Shown here: positions 28,154-37,049 of the stretch, one piece after another
How positions within the stretch are numbered: the stretch's first letter is position 1
How the letters are laid out: every line of letters starts with the position of its first letter
NCBI GenBank assembly: GCA_003233235.1
Contig: QILF01000127.1
Coordinates: 1 to 39,747, forward strand
Direction: 5' to 3'
From: Zetaproteobacteria bacterium
Lineage (GTDB): Bacteria > Pseudomonadota > Zetaproteobacteria > Mariprofundales > Mariprofundaceae
DNA length: 39,747 bases
Notes under the pieces: model-generated
The model's database searches: none
What the model was told of the DNA's origin: nothing
What the model saw: only the letters and a program-made list of their open reading frames with translations
Program-made: the position numbers and the translations under genes

Positions 28154-30449
28154 TTCTTGTCTCCTGTTTTGATTGTAAAGGTTTTTCAGTGCTTCCCGGG
28201 ATGCTGTAAATCGCGATTCCGCCGAGCTTGGGTTGTAGCAAGTAGTCACCGACAAAACCACCGACGTTCCAGCTAAACAGTTCATAGCCGGGGGAATAGA
28301 TTAGTTTCCGGTCCCATAATTTACGCCCGATTATATGACGTTTTTCCCATGTGTTTGCATCAATATCCAGGCTCTTGTGCAATTCGCCACTCTTGATCGC
28401 TTTTTTGTAGCGTTGTCGGCTCCAGTCTTCGGGTGTTAACGCAAGATATGGTTGAAACTCCCATGTGCTCAATACTGGCCGGAACGGAATCTTGATATCG
28501 TAGATGCGTAAGCCGCCCCAATAGTCGCTGACATAAAGGTGGTCGTCGCGGGCAAACATATCGTTGAGCATGTCGCCTTGGTGCAGCAAGCGTTCGTCGA
28601 ACCAGTCATCTTGGAATGCCGGAGGGGTGGATGGTGTTATATATACCTTGCGTATGTGCTGAAGGTCGGAAACGTCGAAGACGGCAATGTGTGGTGCATC
28701 CAACGCTTCGCTACCCTGAATCACATAGAGATAATCATCAACCAATGCGGCGCGGCGTCCTGCACCCTGCCATGTGTATCTGGCCCTGCGACCGATTCCT
28801 GCTTCCTGATAAACGCCTAGCAAATTGATCTGCGTCGGGTCGTTGATGTCGATAGCGATAATGGCATTGTCGGCAACGGCGAACAGACGCTTGCCGTCGG
28901 TAGCCGATGCACCGAAGTTGAACGCAAGCTCTGTAGGTAACGTTAATGTTCCCTGCAAGGATGGATGCAGAGGATCTTGCATGTCATATGCAAGCAGTTG
29001 AACACCCTGTTTAGCGACATGCAGCCATTGGAACATATGATTTTTCCATTTGACCGGAGGCATCAATGGCCGACCCGGCAGTTTCCATGTGCCGACCTCG
29101 ACAGGGTGCGCCGGGTCATGCGCATCAATAATATGGCGTACATAAGCTTTGCCATAATAGAAGTAGGGACGAATAATTGCCACCGCATAATCATCAAAGT
29201 GACCGGGGCGGTAATATCCGTTGATTTGGATGTGCAACGGATCGGAAACATCTAACAAAGCAACTGTGCCGCCCCATTCAAGATTAGCCAGGGCCATGGG
29301 ACCATCAATCAGCAATTGCTGGGTTTCCCCCGCACTCATATATACTGTTCCAAGCACAGGTTTATCCGGTCGGGACACATCAAGACGCCATACGCCGTAA
29401 TATGTGTCAATTGCGTAGGCAAGCTTTCCGGCCAGTACGATTTGTTGAAGGTTCGTGCGTGGCCAGCGAATATGTCGCACATGTTGCAAACTCCCGTTTT
29501 GCCAGTGAAACACATGCAGGCCACGATCAGGGCCGCTCAAGCGGTCGCCGGTTCCCAGCACATAGGCCCATGCACCTTGCGCGACGATGGATGAAGTGCG
29601 TTGCATACTTCCCGCATCACTATGGCCCAGCAGTACAGGCTGATTGGGATTGCTGATATCCAGTATTTCGACGGTCTTTCCGCCAACATTCAGCCAAGCA
29701 TGCACACCGTCCACGCTAATGCCTAGAATCTTGTCCGTTGCCTGATAACTGCCGAGAAGTCGAGGATGTTCCGGTTCTTTCAAAGAGTAGATTTCAAGGA
29801 AAGAGGCGTAGGTTGCGAAGCCGATGCCTTTATAAATAGTGGAAAACAGTGGCACATGTGCAAGGTGATGATACTGGATGTTGTCGATGTCACTGACATC
29901 GACAACGTATACCCCGGCCTGCGGTGTGCCCGGGTGTTTCGGCCAGTCCTTCCAGTTACCCTCGGGTTTGATGCGCAGGTAGAGGTAATGCCGATTGCCT
30001 AATGCCAGCCCGACCATGTGTCTTCCATGATCAACCGGTGGTGGCATACGCCAGTGGCCGATGCGCTTTAGCGTGCCGTCATCAGCCATATTGAACATTG
30101 ATATGCCGTAATAATTGGCCAGTTGATAAACTCGATTACCCAGCTTAATGAGGCTGCCGTTGGTGTTGCCGGTATCAAAAGATTGCGCGAGTCGTGGTTT
30201 GTCGGCATTTCGCCAGTCAATGCGTTGCAGGCCGCGAAAGGTTTCGGCGTTGCTTAGCAGCACTTGATCGCCAACCGGAATTACCTGAACCGGCCAACCG
30301 TGCGGTAAATCGGTGAAAGCGACGCGTGTAATACCTGAAACGGGGGTGGTTGTGAGCACCTCGCCTTTTCCATCTTTCTGCGCCGTTATTGTTATCAGCG
30401 TTAAAAGAAGTAACGCGGACAGTCCGTAAGCCAGTCGCTTATTCAGCAT
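28131..30449 (-). CDS. Membrane-anchored beta-propeller protein with LVIVD-type repeats
   Basis: N-terminal TM/signal; repeated blades VYVVDVSDIDNIQ, VEILDISNPNQPVLLGH, WRLDVSRPDKPVLG, ALLDVSDPLHIQING, IAIDINDPTQINLLG, IAVFDVSDLQHIRKV, LRIYDIKIPFRPVLS. Confidence 0.82.
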   Translation of the reverse strand: MLNKRLAYGLSALLLLTLITITAQKDGKGEVLTTTPVSGITRVAFTDLPHGWPVQVIPVGDQVLLSNAETFRGLQRIDWRNADKPRLAQSFDTGNTNGSLIKLGNRVYQLANYYGISMFNMADDGTLKRIGHWRMPPPVDHGRHMVGLALGNRHYLYLRIKPEGNWKDWPKHPGTPQAGVYVVDVSDIDNIQYHHLAHVPLFSTIYKGIGFATYASFLEIYSLKEPEHPRLLGSYQATDKILGISVDGVHAWLNVGGKTVEILDISNPNQPVLLGHSDAGSMQRTSSIVAQGAWAYVLGTGDRLSGPDRGLHVFHWQNGSLQHVRHIRWPRTNLQQIVLAGKLAYAIDTYYGVWRLDVSRPDKPVLGTVYMSAGETQQLLIDGPMALANLEWGGTVALLDVSDPLHIQINGYYRPGHFDDYAVAIIRPYFYYGKAYVRHIIDAHDPAHPVEVGTWKLPGRPLMPPVKWKNHMFQWLHVAKQGVQLLAYDMQDPLHPSLQGTLTLPTELAFNFGASATDGKRLFAVADNAIIAIDINDPTQINLLGVYQEAGIGRRARYTWQGAGRRAALVDDYLYVIQGSEALDAPHIAVFDVSDLQHIRKVYITPSTPPAFQDDWFDERLLHQGDMLNDMFARDDHLYVSDYWGGLRIYDIKIPFRPVLSTWEFQPYLALTPEDWSRQRYKKAIKSGELHKSLDIDANTWEKRHIIGRKLWDRKLIYSPGYELFSWNVGGFVGDYLLQPKLGGIAIYSIPGSTEKPLQSKQETRIKTNPPL
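28135..28159. repeat. 25-bp direct repeat, left copy (radC 3' end)
   Basis: agaggagggttggttttgattcttg, identical to 35001-35025. Confidence 0.95.
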
Positions 30450-30512
30450 GCTTGGACTTTAGGCCATTGATGCGATGCGCACCAGTCTTGCAAGTATTTG
30501 CCCAGCCAAGGA

Positions 30513-30544
30513 AAAAAGGAGCCGCGTTGCTGCGACTCCTTTTC
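30513..30544 (-). terminator. Rho-independent terminator downstream of the PEP-CTERM gene
   Basis: Minus-strand AAAAGGAGUCGCAGCAACGCGGCUCCUUUUUU hairpin with U-tract. Confidence 0.72.
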
Positions 30545-30567
30545 CAAATCTTCTTTTGCCAATCAAA

Positions 30568-31224
30568 TCAAGCGGTGATAGTCATTTCCAGCGGTGCATC
30601 GTCATCCTGCCGACGGCGCATCCACCAAGTGGTGAATCCCATCATGGTCAGAAGCAGAACCCAGGTTTGCGGTTCCGGCACGCCGGGAGGTGGTATTCCC
30701 TTATTTGGTGCCATAATAGAACCCGAGGTCATTCCGATAGGAGATCCGCCTACTATAACGGAACTGATTCGAGCGACGGATAGCGTAGGGGCAACGGTAC
30801 TGGTCCACCAAGCGGTGACGGTGTCTGCAGACGTGGTTAGGCCAGGTCCAATGACACTAAGTTGAAAACCTTGATTTGAGGACGCTCCTGCGGGCGGGCT
30901 GATGGTGTTTGTTGTCGTTAGTCCCGCGCCTGTCGCAACAATTCCGCCATTTGTGATGTCGGCTGATGTGCCTGCCCATATCTCAAGCAGGGGATCCCCC
31001 GGATTTGTGGCCCAGCCGTTCAATGTGTACTGATAGGTATAAGCGCTACTGCTTCCGGAGAAGGAACCGGTATCAGTGGGTTTATACACTGACCAGTTTA
31101 CTATGGCTGCATCACCGGGGGTTGAGCTGAAGGCGAAATTCGCTGTGCCTGTCCATGACGGGGCAGCTTCTGCCTGCAACGGCACAAACAGCAGGAGCAT
31201 GCCCAGTAAGATAAGTTTTTTCAT
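30568..31224 (-). CDS. PEP-CTERM sorting-domain exported protein
   Basis: Signal peptide MKKLILLGMLLLFVPLQAEA; C-terminus VPEPQTWVLLLTMMGFTTWWMRRRQDDDAPLEMTITA (PEP motif, TM, Arg cluster); next to an exosortase. Confidence 0.88.
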   Translation of the reverse strand: MKKLILLGMLLLFVPLQAEAAPSWTGTANFAFSSTPGDAAIVNWSVYKPTDTGSFSGSSSAYTYQYTLNGWATNPGDPLLEIWAGTSADITNGGIVATGAGLTTTNTISPPAGASSNQGFQLSVIGPGLTTSADTVTAWWTSTVAPTLSVARISSVIVGGSPIGMTSGSIMAPNKGIPPPGVPEPQTWVLLLTMMGFTTWWMRRRQDDDAPLEMTITA

Positions 31225-31343
31225 TATAGCCTCCCATTGCACTGCGCCAAGTCGACACAAATCGTAGGGGTATTATATGAAAGAGGCAACACCTTTTTTG
31301 CTGACAAGCTATTTATTCAGGTTTCCCGTATCCAGGATCGGTG

Positions 31344-32948
31344 TCAGCGTAGAGGCATGGTTTGCCATAGGGCGGCGAGGCGCTGGCGGGCGCGACGGAC
31401 TTCGAATTGCCGATCGCCTGTTTGTCCGAAGGGCGTGGATATATGCACCACTGCGATGTTATCCAACTGGCGCATAGCGCGGGCTAGCATCTGGTATAGA
31501 CGAAATTCGACATAATTATTCACCCAGCGGTTGCCAACCCGGAATGCGAACCAGTCCAAGCGGGTGATGCCGAGGCGTGGTAGTTCCTCAATGATTTCAT
31601 TGATCTCCGGCGCATCGCCTTGCGCGTTGGCTGGCAAGATGCGTGATCGCTCATCCAGCATACGCCAACCTTTGCTACGGTAGCAATAGCGCGGGTCGTC
31701 CACATCGCGTCCCGGACCACCCAGACTGATGATGAGTTGTCCGTCCACTATCGCTTGCGCATCGGTTTTCGATTGAAAACGGACAACGCGGACAATGGCA
31801 CCGGCCTGCATACTTTGCTGAATTTCTTTGAGTGAGGCATCAATAGTGCTGCCCTGAACAAGCTGCCAGCCGTTTGGAGCTGGCCATTCGGGTAGTGAAA
31901 TTGAAGATTTTTCACCCGGAATGGCATAAGAAGCGATGCCTGCAAGCAGGAAAACGACACCCATAAAGCGCCAGCCTCCCGGTTGGCCGATTGCTAGGCA
32001 TAGATTGGGTTGGCGTAGGGCGTGCAGTATTGTTTGATATGTATTCGACAGTGTGAATCGTTGTCTTCTTATCCCGAAATCCTTTGGTTTGTCGAGCCAG
32101 GTGAGCAGTAACGCGGCTTCAAATATAATCAGTAAAAAGGGGGAAATATCTTCAACCCAGACCATTGCCCAATCGGGATTCAGGTAGTGCCCGATAGCCA
32201 GTGCTGTGGTTAATCTTATGCTGTTGCCGACGAGAATAATGGACAGCACAACCAGCGGGTGCAGCCAGCGTTGCCTGATACTGCCCCAACCCGCACCCAT
32301 AAAATAAATTGCGATACTCAGCACGGCAACAAAGGAACGCAGCCCGGAACATGTTTCTTCAACAACCAGTTTGAAGCGTCCAGAATCAAGGACAACGCCT
32401 TCCTGAAGAATTGGCAAGCCTAGAAAATCAAGTACAAGCCGCGCCAACGAGGAAGATATTTCCTGTAGCGGCAGGGCCATATATTGAACGATGCTCCACG
32501 GCCACGGGATGGCAAGCAGGGTAAAATAAAGTGGCATTCGAATGCTGCGGAAACGTGCTGTACCGATTCGCCAGTGAATCATGCCAAAGATAGATAATAG
32601 CCAGCCGATGGCCTTGAAACTGGCGATATCAAGTCCGAGTCCGACAAATAAAACAAGGCTGCCAACGGGCAACAGGAATCGTTCCATGCGTGCGAGCAGA
32701 CTCGCGGCATGTGTGTCAGTATTGTCGGAGGTCGATGCCTTGTATATTGTCGGCTGGATGGAGGAAAAACGCCAGATAGCAACGGCGATACCCCATAGCA
32801 TCACCAGTCCACCGTGACTGAAATAGGGGTCGGTAGCCCATGAAATGAAAAACCATGGAATAATTTGCAGGCCGGTAAGCAATAGCAAACAGGCGGCTAG
32901 CCACCAAGAGGCAGTGTTCATTCGCCATTTTGGTAAAATTTTGCCCAT
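31344..32948 (-). CDS. Exosortase with fused EpsI-like C-terminal domain
   Basis: Polytopic N-terminal half with VVEETCSGLRSFVAVL and GNSIRLTTALAIGHYLNPDWA (Cys/Arg/His exosortase residues); soluble C-terminal part with RYCYRSKGWRM as in EpsI. Start may be 32921. Confidence 0.9.
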   Translation of the reverse strand: MGKILPKWRMNTASWWLAACLLLLTGLQIIPWFFISWATDPYFSHGGLVMLWGIAVAIWRFSSIQPTIYKASTSDNTDTHAASLLARMERFLLPVGSLVLFVGLGLDIASFKAIGWLLSIFGMIHWRIGTARFRSIRMPLYFTLLAIPWPWSIVQYMALPLQEISSSLARLVLDFLGLPILQEGVVLDSGRFKLVVEETCSGLRSFVAVLSIAIYFMGAGWGSIRQRWLHPLVVLSIILVGNSIRLTTALAIGHYLNPDWAMVWVEDISPFLLIIFEAALLLTWLDKPKDFGIRRQRFTLSNTYQTILHALRQPNLCLAIGQPGGWRFMGVVFLLAGIASYAIPGEKSSISLPEWPAPNGWQLVQGSTIDASLKEIQQSMQAGAIVRVVRFQSKTDAQAIVDGQLIISLGGPGRDVDDPRYCYRSKGWRMLDERSRILPANAQGDAPEINEIIEELPRLGITRLDWFAFRVGNRWVNNYVEFRLYQMLARAMRQLDNIAVVHISTPFGQTGDRQFEVRRARQRLAALWQTMPLR

Positions 32949-32968
32949 ATCGTAGGAGTGTATCAGAA

Positions 32969-34972
32969 ATGGTGAAGAAGAAGTCGAGGAAAAAAATGCC
33001 GTTGGGCTTCAAGTTGATGTGGGCGGTTTTATTTGTCGGTATTGCTTCGGGGGTTGGCTGGGGTGCGTGGCAATTGACGCCGGGCAAGCGTATGCAACGG
33101 CTAGTTGACCATGCGCGCGAGATGATAGCCGAAAAATCGTGGGGTGAGAGTATCGTCGCCTTGCGCAAAGCGCTGAAAATCTACCCGGATAACAAAGGGC
33201 TTCATTATATGTTGATGCAAAGTCTGTTTGCCGATGGAAAAGCAAGGCAGGGCTTAGCCGAGATGGAAAATATGCTGTTAATGCCGCCATTTGATGGCGA
33301 TATTTATCGCAGTCATTTCGATGAATATTACGGCATGGTGCGCATTGCCGGTAATCCGGAGGAAATGCATGCCCAAGCAGAAAAAATGCGCGGGATATTA
33401 CCTGAAAATGATTATTGGATGACTGATTTGCTGGATGCCCAAGCGTATTTTATAAAAGGAGAGCGAGATAAGGCTGTTGTTTTGTTTAGGCAGATTGTCG
33501 AATCGGGTATCGACCATTATTTGTTGAAACTGGATATGGCACAAGCCCTTCTGGCTGTGGGAAAGTTCACTGAGGCGGAGGTGGTTTACACAGGACTTCT
33601 AAAAAGGGATCCGAATGCGCTTGACCCGCTTAATGGTCTGGCGATGTCACTGGCCTTTCAGGGTAGGAGGGATGAGGCACTGGATGCTTATATTCGGGCA
33701 TCACTATCCAGCGAGCCGCCGGTTCTAGGGGTGCTACTCAATGGCGCGATGTTCTCTATGAATCAGAATAGAATAAAGGAAGCAAAGAAATATTTTATCG
33801 ATCGATTGACAAAATATTATCCTGACAACACAAAGGGTCTACTGATTCGGATACGATACGCTGTGCTGGCGAAAGACGAGGCACATTTTTTTCGTATGCT
33901 GGGCGTTAAGCTTTTACAGATCAAAAAGAATCAATTTATCGAATTGACGAACTGGTGTTTAAATCATGGACAGCCGCGCTGGGCGTTGCAAATGTTGCAG
34001 GATTATACACCACCGGATATGGAAACGGATGTTGTCATTGAGTATCGCATTCTAGCCATGATTCACTTGCAGCAAATGGACGAGGCAAAAAAACTGGTGA
34101 GTGAAATTACCGATCAGCAGCGGCGGGATTTTTTGTTGGCTGAGATTGATTTTCAATCTGGAAAATTGCAAGCCGCCGAAAAAGCATTCGCAAAATTGGT
34201 CGCTACAGGTGAGGAATCTTCGACAGGTGTTTCGCGGGCGGCCCGGCAGCGGATGATGATTATCAATGCGTTGCAGAAGAAATTGGACAATGCAGAGTTG
34301 CTGCCCCGAGCGCGTATTTTGCTGGCGCAAGGTAAGGCGGAAACCGTGCTTGAACTGCTGTCAGGAGCCAAAAAATCGGATGCGGATATCGGTTTGCTTG
34401 GTGTGATGGCGTTGATGCAGTTGGATAGAAAAGAGAAAGCCGTGGCGGCACTGGAAGTGTTGCGCAAGCAGTATCCTGACCGTGAAGATGTTTGGTTGAT
34501 ATGGGGACGTAGCGTTAGTGAGACGAATCCAGAAAAGGCGCTGGACGGACTTCAGAAAGCGATTGCCAGCAAAGCCGATGGCCCTAGCTTGAGAAGCCTT
34601 CTCGGCGAGGTGCAGTACAAGCTTGGTCAACACGATGCGGCGATAAGAACCTGGCGAACGGTTTCGAAACGGTGGCCGAATACGCTGAGCGGCAATATTG
34701 CCAATGTGTTTCGTGCACAGGCATATATGGCTAAAAAGGACTGGTCATCGGCGACGACGATATGGGAGCTGGTATTGAAAATAGCGCCGGATGACCCGTT
34801 GACGTTGAACAACCTGGCTTACTGCTTGCTGAAAAGTGGCCGCGAACTGACCAGAGCCAAGGCTATGGCTGAACATGCCTTGCTTATTCAACCGGGCAAT
34901 GCAGCAATTTCGGATACGTTAAATGAAATCAGAAAGCTTATGCAGCATGGCAAAACGAAGGCTGCCGGATAA
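32969..34972 (+). CDS. TPR-repeat protein of the PEP-CTERM system (PrsT-like)
   Basis: N-terminal TM then multiple TPR-like repeats (WGESIVALRKALKIYPDNKGLHYML, DPNALDPLNGLAMSLAFQGRRDEALDAY, ...DPLTLNNLAYCLLKSG); divergent from the exosortase. Confidence 0.82.
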   Translation: MVKKKSRKKMPLGFKLMWAVLFVGIASGVGWGAWQLTPGKRMQRLVDHAREMIAEKSWGESIVALRKALKIYPDNKGLHYMLMQSLFADGKARQGLAEMENMLLMPPFDGDIYRSHFDEYYGMVRIAGNPEEMHAQAEKMRGILPENDYWMTDLLDAQAYFIKGERDKAVVLFRQIVESGIDHYLLKLDMAQALLAVGKFTEAEVVYTGLLKRDPNALDPLNGLAMSLAFQGRRDEALDAYIRASLSSEPPVLGVLLNGAMFSMNQNRIKEAKKYFIDRLTKYYPDNTKGLLIRIRYAVLAKDEAHFFRMLGVKLLQIKKNQFIELTNWCLNHGQPRWALQMLQDYTPPDMETDVVIEYRILAMIHLQQMDEAKKLVSEITDQQRRDFLLAEIDFQSGKLQAAEKAFAKLVATGEESSTGVSRAARQRMMIINALQKKLDNAELLPRARILLAQGKAETVLELLSGAKKSDADIGLLGVMALMQLDRKEKAVAALEVLRKQYPDREDVWLIWGRSVSETNPEKALDGLQKAIASKADGPSLRSLLGEVQYKLGQHDAAIRTWRTVSKRWPNTLSGNIANVFRAQAYMAKKDWSSATTIWELVLKIAPDDPLTLNNLAYCLLKSGRELTRAKAMAEHALLIQPGNAAISDTLNEIRKLMQHGKTKAAG

Positions 34973-35000
34973 TAGTGGCTCATATGAAATAAGGAAAATT

Positions 35001-35025
35001 AGAGGAGGGTTGGTTTTGATTCTTG
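35001..35025. repeat. 25-bp direct repeat, right copy (rlmB start region)
   Basis: agaggagggttggttttgattcttg, identical to 28135-28159; contains the rlmB Shine-Dalgarno and TTG start. Confidence 0.95.
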
Positions 35026-35768
35026 CAGGTATTCATGCGGTGAAACACGCTCTGGAATCGGGTGAACCGGTGGCCGAGGTGATTCTGGATCGCGGTAAAG
35101 GCGGTTCGGGAAAAGGCAACGCACGGCTTAATGAATTAATTCAGATAGCGAAAAAACGCAGTATTCGTATTTCATTCCGGCCACGGCAGGCGCTGGACAG
35201 GCTTGCCGAAGGGGTTCCGCATCAGAATGTAGTGGCGCGGATTTCTTCCGGAAAAAAAGTTGATTTTACCGATTGGCTGGAAGCCTTGGATATAGAGCAG
35301 CAACCGTTGCTGTTAATTCTCGACGGGGTGACTGATCCGCACAATCTCGGTGCATGTATTCGTACTGCCGAGGCGGCGGGTTGCGTGGCGGTGGTGATTC
35401 CCAAGGATCATTCGGCGGATGTGAATTCGCCGGTAGCGGCAAAATCAGCTTGCGGTGCGTTATCGCGTTTGCCGGTGTTGAGCGTGACCAATCTGGTGCG
35501 TGCGATGCGGCAGATGCAGGACAAAGGGTTATGGCTGGTCGGGCTGGCGGGGGAAGCTGAAAAATCTATTTATGCCATGCAACTCAATGGCCCGCTTGGT
35601 GTGGTGATGGGTGCGGAGGGTAAGGGTATTCGGCGCTTGGTCGGTGAGCAGTGCGATGAATTGCTTTCTATTCCCATGCCGGGATGTGTGGAATCGTTGA
35701 ATGTATCGGTAGCTACCGGCGTGAGCTTGTTTGAAGTGGTGCGTCAGCGTTCGGGAAGTGACGGCTGA
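35016..35768 (+). CDS. rlmB: TrmH/SpoU-family 23S rRNA methyltransferase RlmB, likely TTG start
   Basis: ILAGIHAVKHALESGEPVAEVILDRG, LILDGVTDPHNLGACIRTAEAAGC, VMGAEGKGIRRLV, PMPGCVESLNVSVATGVSLFE; GAGGAGGG 6 nt upstream of TTG. Confidence 0.93.
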   Translation: MILAGIHAVKHALESGEPVAEVILDRGKGGSGKGNARLNELIQIAKKRSIRISFRPRQALDRLAEGVPHQNVVARISSGKKVDFTDWLEALDIEQQPLLLILDGVTDPHNLGACIRTAEAAGCVAVVIPKDHSADVNSPVAAKSACGALSRLPVLSVTNLVRAMRQMQDKGLWLVGLAGEAEKSIYAMQLNGPLGVVMGAEGKGIRRLVGEQCDELLSIPMPGCVESLNVSVATGVSLFEVVRQRSGSDG

Positions 35769-35788
35769 CGCTGATCGTTAGCGGAAAA

Positions 35789-35956
35789 TCAGGCTGCCTG
35801 ACGGGGTTTTTCATCTTCCCGATTGACGCGTACAAAGAGCTTGCCGCAATACTGGCATCGGCCTTGGCCGCTTTTCAAGTTGATATATACCAGCGGGTGC
35901 TGACCGTTATCAGAGCAGGAAACGACACTTTCGGTCACTTTAATTTCGGTGGTCAC
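35789..35956 (-). CDS. CHCC-type zinc-finger protein (NDUFS6-like small domain), GTG start
   Basis: MTTEIKVTESVVSCSDNGQHPLVYINLKSGQGRCQYCGKLFVRV; GGGAGG upstream of GTG. Confidence 0.8.
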   Translation of the reverse strand: MTTEIKVTESVVSCSDNGQHPLVYINLKSGQGRCQYCGKLFVRVNREDEKPRQAA

Positions 35957-36040
35957 ATAAGCCTCCCAAATGCAAAATAGTGATCTTTGAAGGTGGCGAA
36001 TTGTGTCGGCAAGCTTGTTTATGTCAAGCTTGAGACCTAA

Positions 36041-36201
36041 GGAAGTGCTGAACAAAGCATGATTCGTGACCCTGCACATAAAATGAGCGAGTTCCGCGTT
36101 AAAGATTTGAGCCATAGCGGTGCTAATGGATTGCAATCTTTGCCTTGAACTCGCTCATTTTTCATTGCAGCTTCTTCGAAGCAGCTTTATTCAGCACTTC
36201 C
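36041..36201. repeat. MITE-like repeat family A, copy A3
   Basis: ggaagtgctgaacaaagc ... gctttattcagcacttcc TIRs; TSD CTAA (36037-36040 / 36202-36205); nested inverted repeats aaatgagcgagttc/gaactcgctcattt and ccatagcggtgcta(a)tgg. Confidence 0.92.
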
Positions 36202-36231
36202 CTAAAAAAACAACAACAAGGAGTTGAGTAT

Positions 36232-36588
36232 ATGGATCGGATCCTGATTGAAGGGCTGGAAGTGCGCACGGTTATCGGTATTTTCGACTGGGAGCGGGAG
36301 ATTCGCCAAATCGTGCGGCTGGATATGGAAATGGCTTGGGATGTGCGACGGGCGGCGGCGAGCGATGACATCGCCGACACACTTGATTACAAAGCGGTTT
36401 CCAAGCGATTAATTGCGTTCGTCGAGGGTTCCAGTTTCGGCCTTATTGAGGCACTGGCCGAGCATTGTGCGGCCATTGTGATGCAGGAATTTAATGTGGT
36501 ATGGATGCGTTTGAAATTATCCAAGCCGGGAGCAGTGCGCGGCAGCGAGAATGTGGCGGTGGTGATTGAGCGGGGTTGTTTGGATTGA
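36232..36588 (+). CDS. folB: Dihydroneopterin aldolase FolB
   Basis: MDRILIEGLEVRTVIGIFDWEREIRQIVRLDMEM...DYKAVSKRLIAFVEGSSFGLIEALAEHCA; AAGGAG upstream. Confidence 0.93.
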   Translation: MDRILIEGLEVRTVIGIFDWEREIRQIVRLDMEMAWDVRRAAASDDIADTLDYKAVSKRLIAFVEGSSFGLIEALAEHCAAIVMQEFNVVWMRLKLSKPGAVRGSENVAVVIERGCLD

Positions 36589-37049
36589 TGCAGGTTGGAT
36601 TGATGCAGACGCAGCTGCGGACAAACGAATTTCTTGTCGGGATGGGTTCGAATATCGAGCCGGAACGGCATCTCAAACTTGCTGCGATTGCATTGTGTGA
36701 GAGATTTCCCGATGTGCTGTTTTCCGGCGTTTATCGTTCACCGGCAGTCGGCATGCAGGGCGCGGCGGATTTTCTCAATGCCTGCTGCCTGCTGCATAGC
36801 AATATGCAACAAGATGAATTCGGGGTTTGGCTCAAGCAGATTGAGGATGCACACGGACGGGATCGCAGCTGCGGCTCATGGAAGCCGCGCACGTTGGATC
36901 TGGACGTATTGATGGCGGCAGGGGAAGTGATTGATGACGAATTATTCCGATATGCGCATGCTTTTGTGCCAGCGCGCGAATTGCTTCCGCTGCCGGATTC
37001 AGACATTGATATTTCGGCTCTCAAACGTGTTGATTTGCGACTGGGTTAA
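36588..37049 (+). CDS. folK: HPPK, 2-amino-4-hydroxy-6-hydroxymethyldihydropteridine pyrophosphokinase FolK
   Basis: VGMGSNIEPERHL, VYRSPAVGMQGAADFLNACC, RDRSCGSWKPRTLDLDVLMAAGEVID, HAFVPARELLPLPD. Alternative in-frame start at 36603. Confidence 0.93.
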   Translation: MQVGLMQTQLRTNEFLVGMGSNIEPERHLKLAAIALCERFPDVLFSGVYRSPAVGMQGAADFLNACCLLHSNMQQDEFGVWLKQIEDAHGRDRSCGSWKPRTLDLDVLMAAGEVIDDELFRYAHAFVPARELLPLPDSDIDISALKRVDLRLG

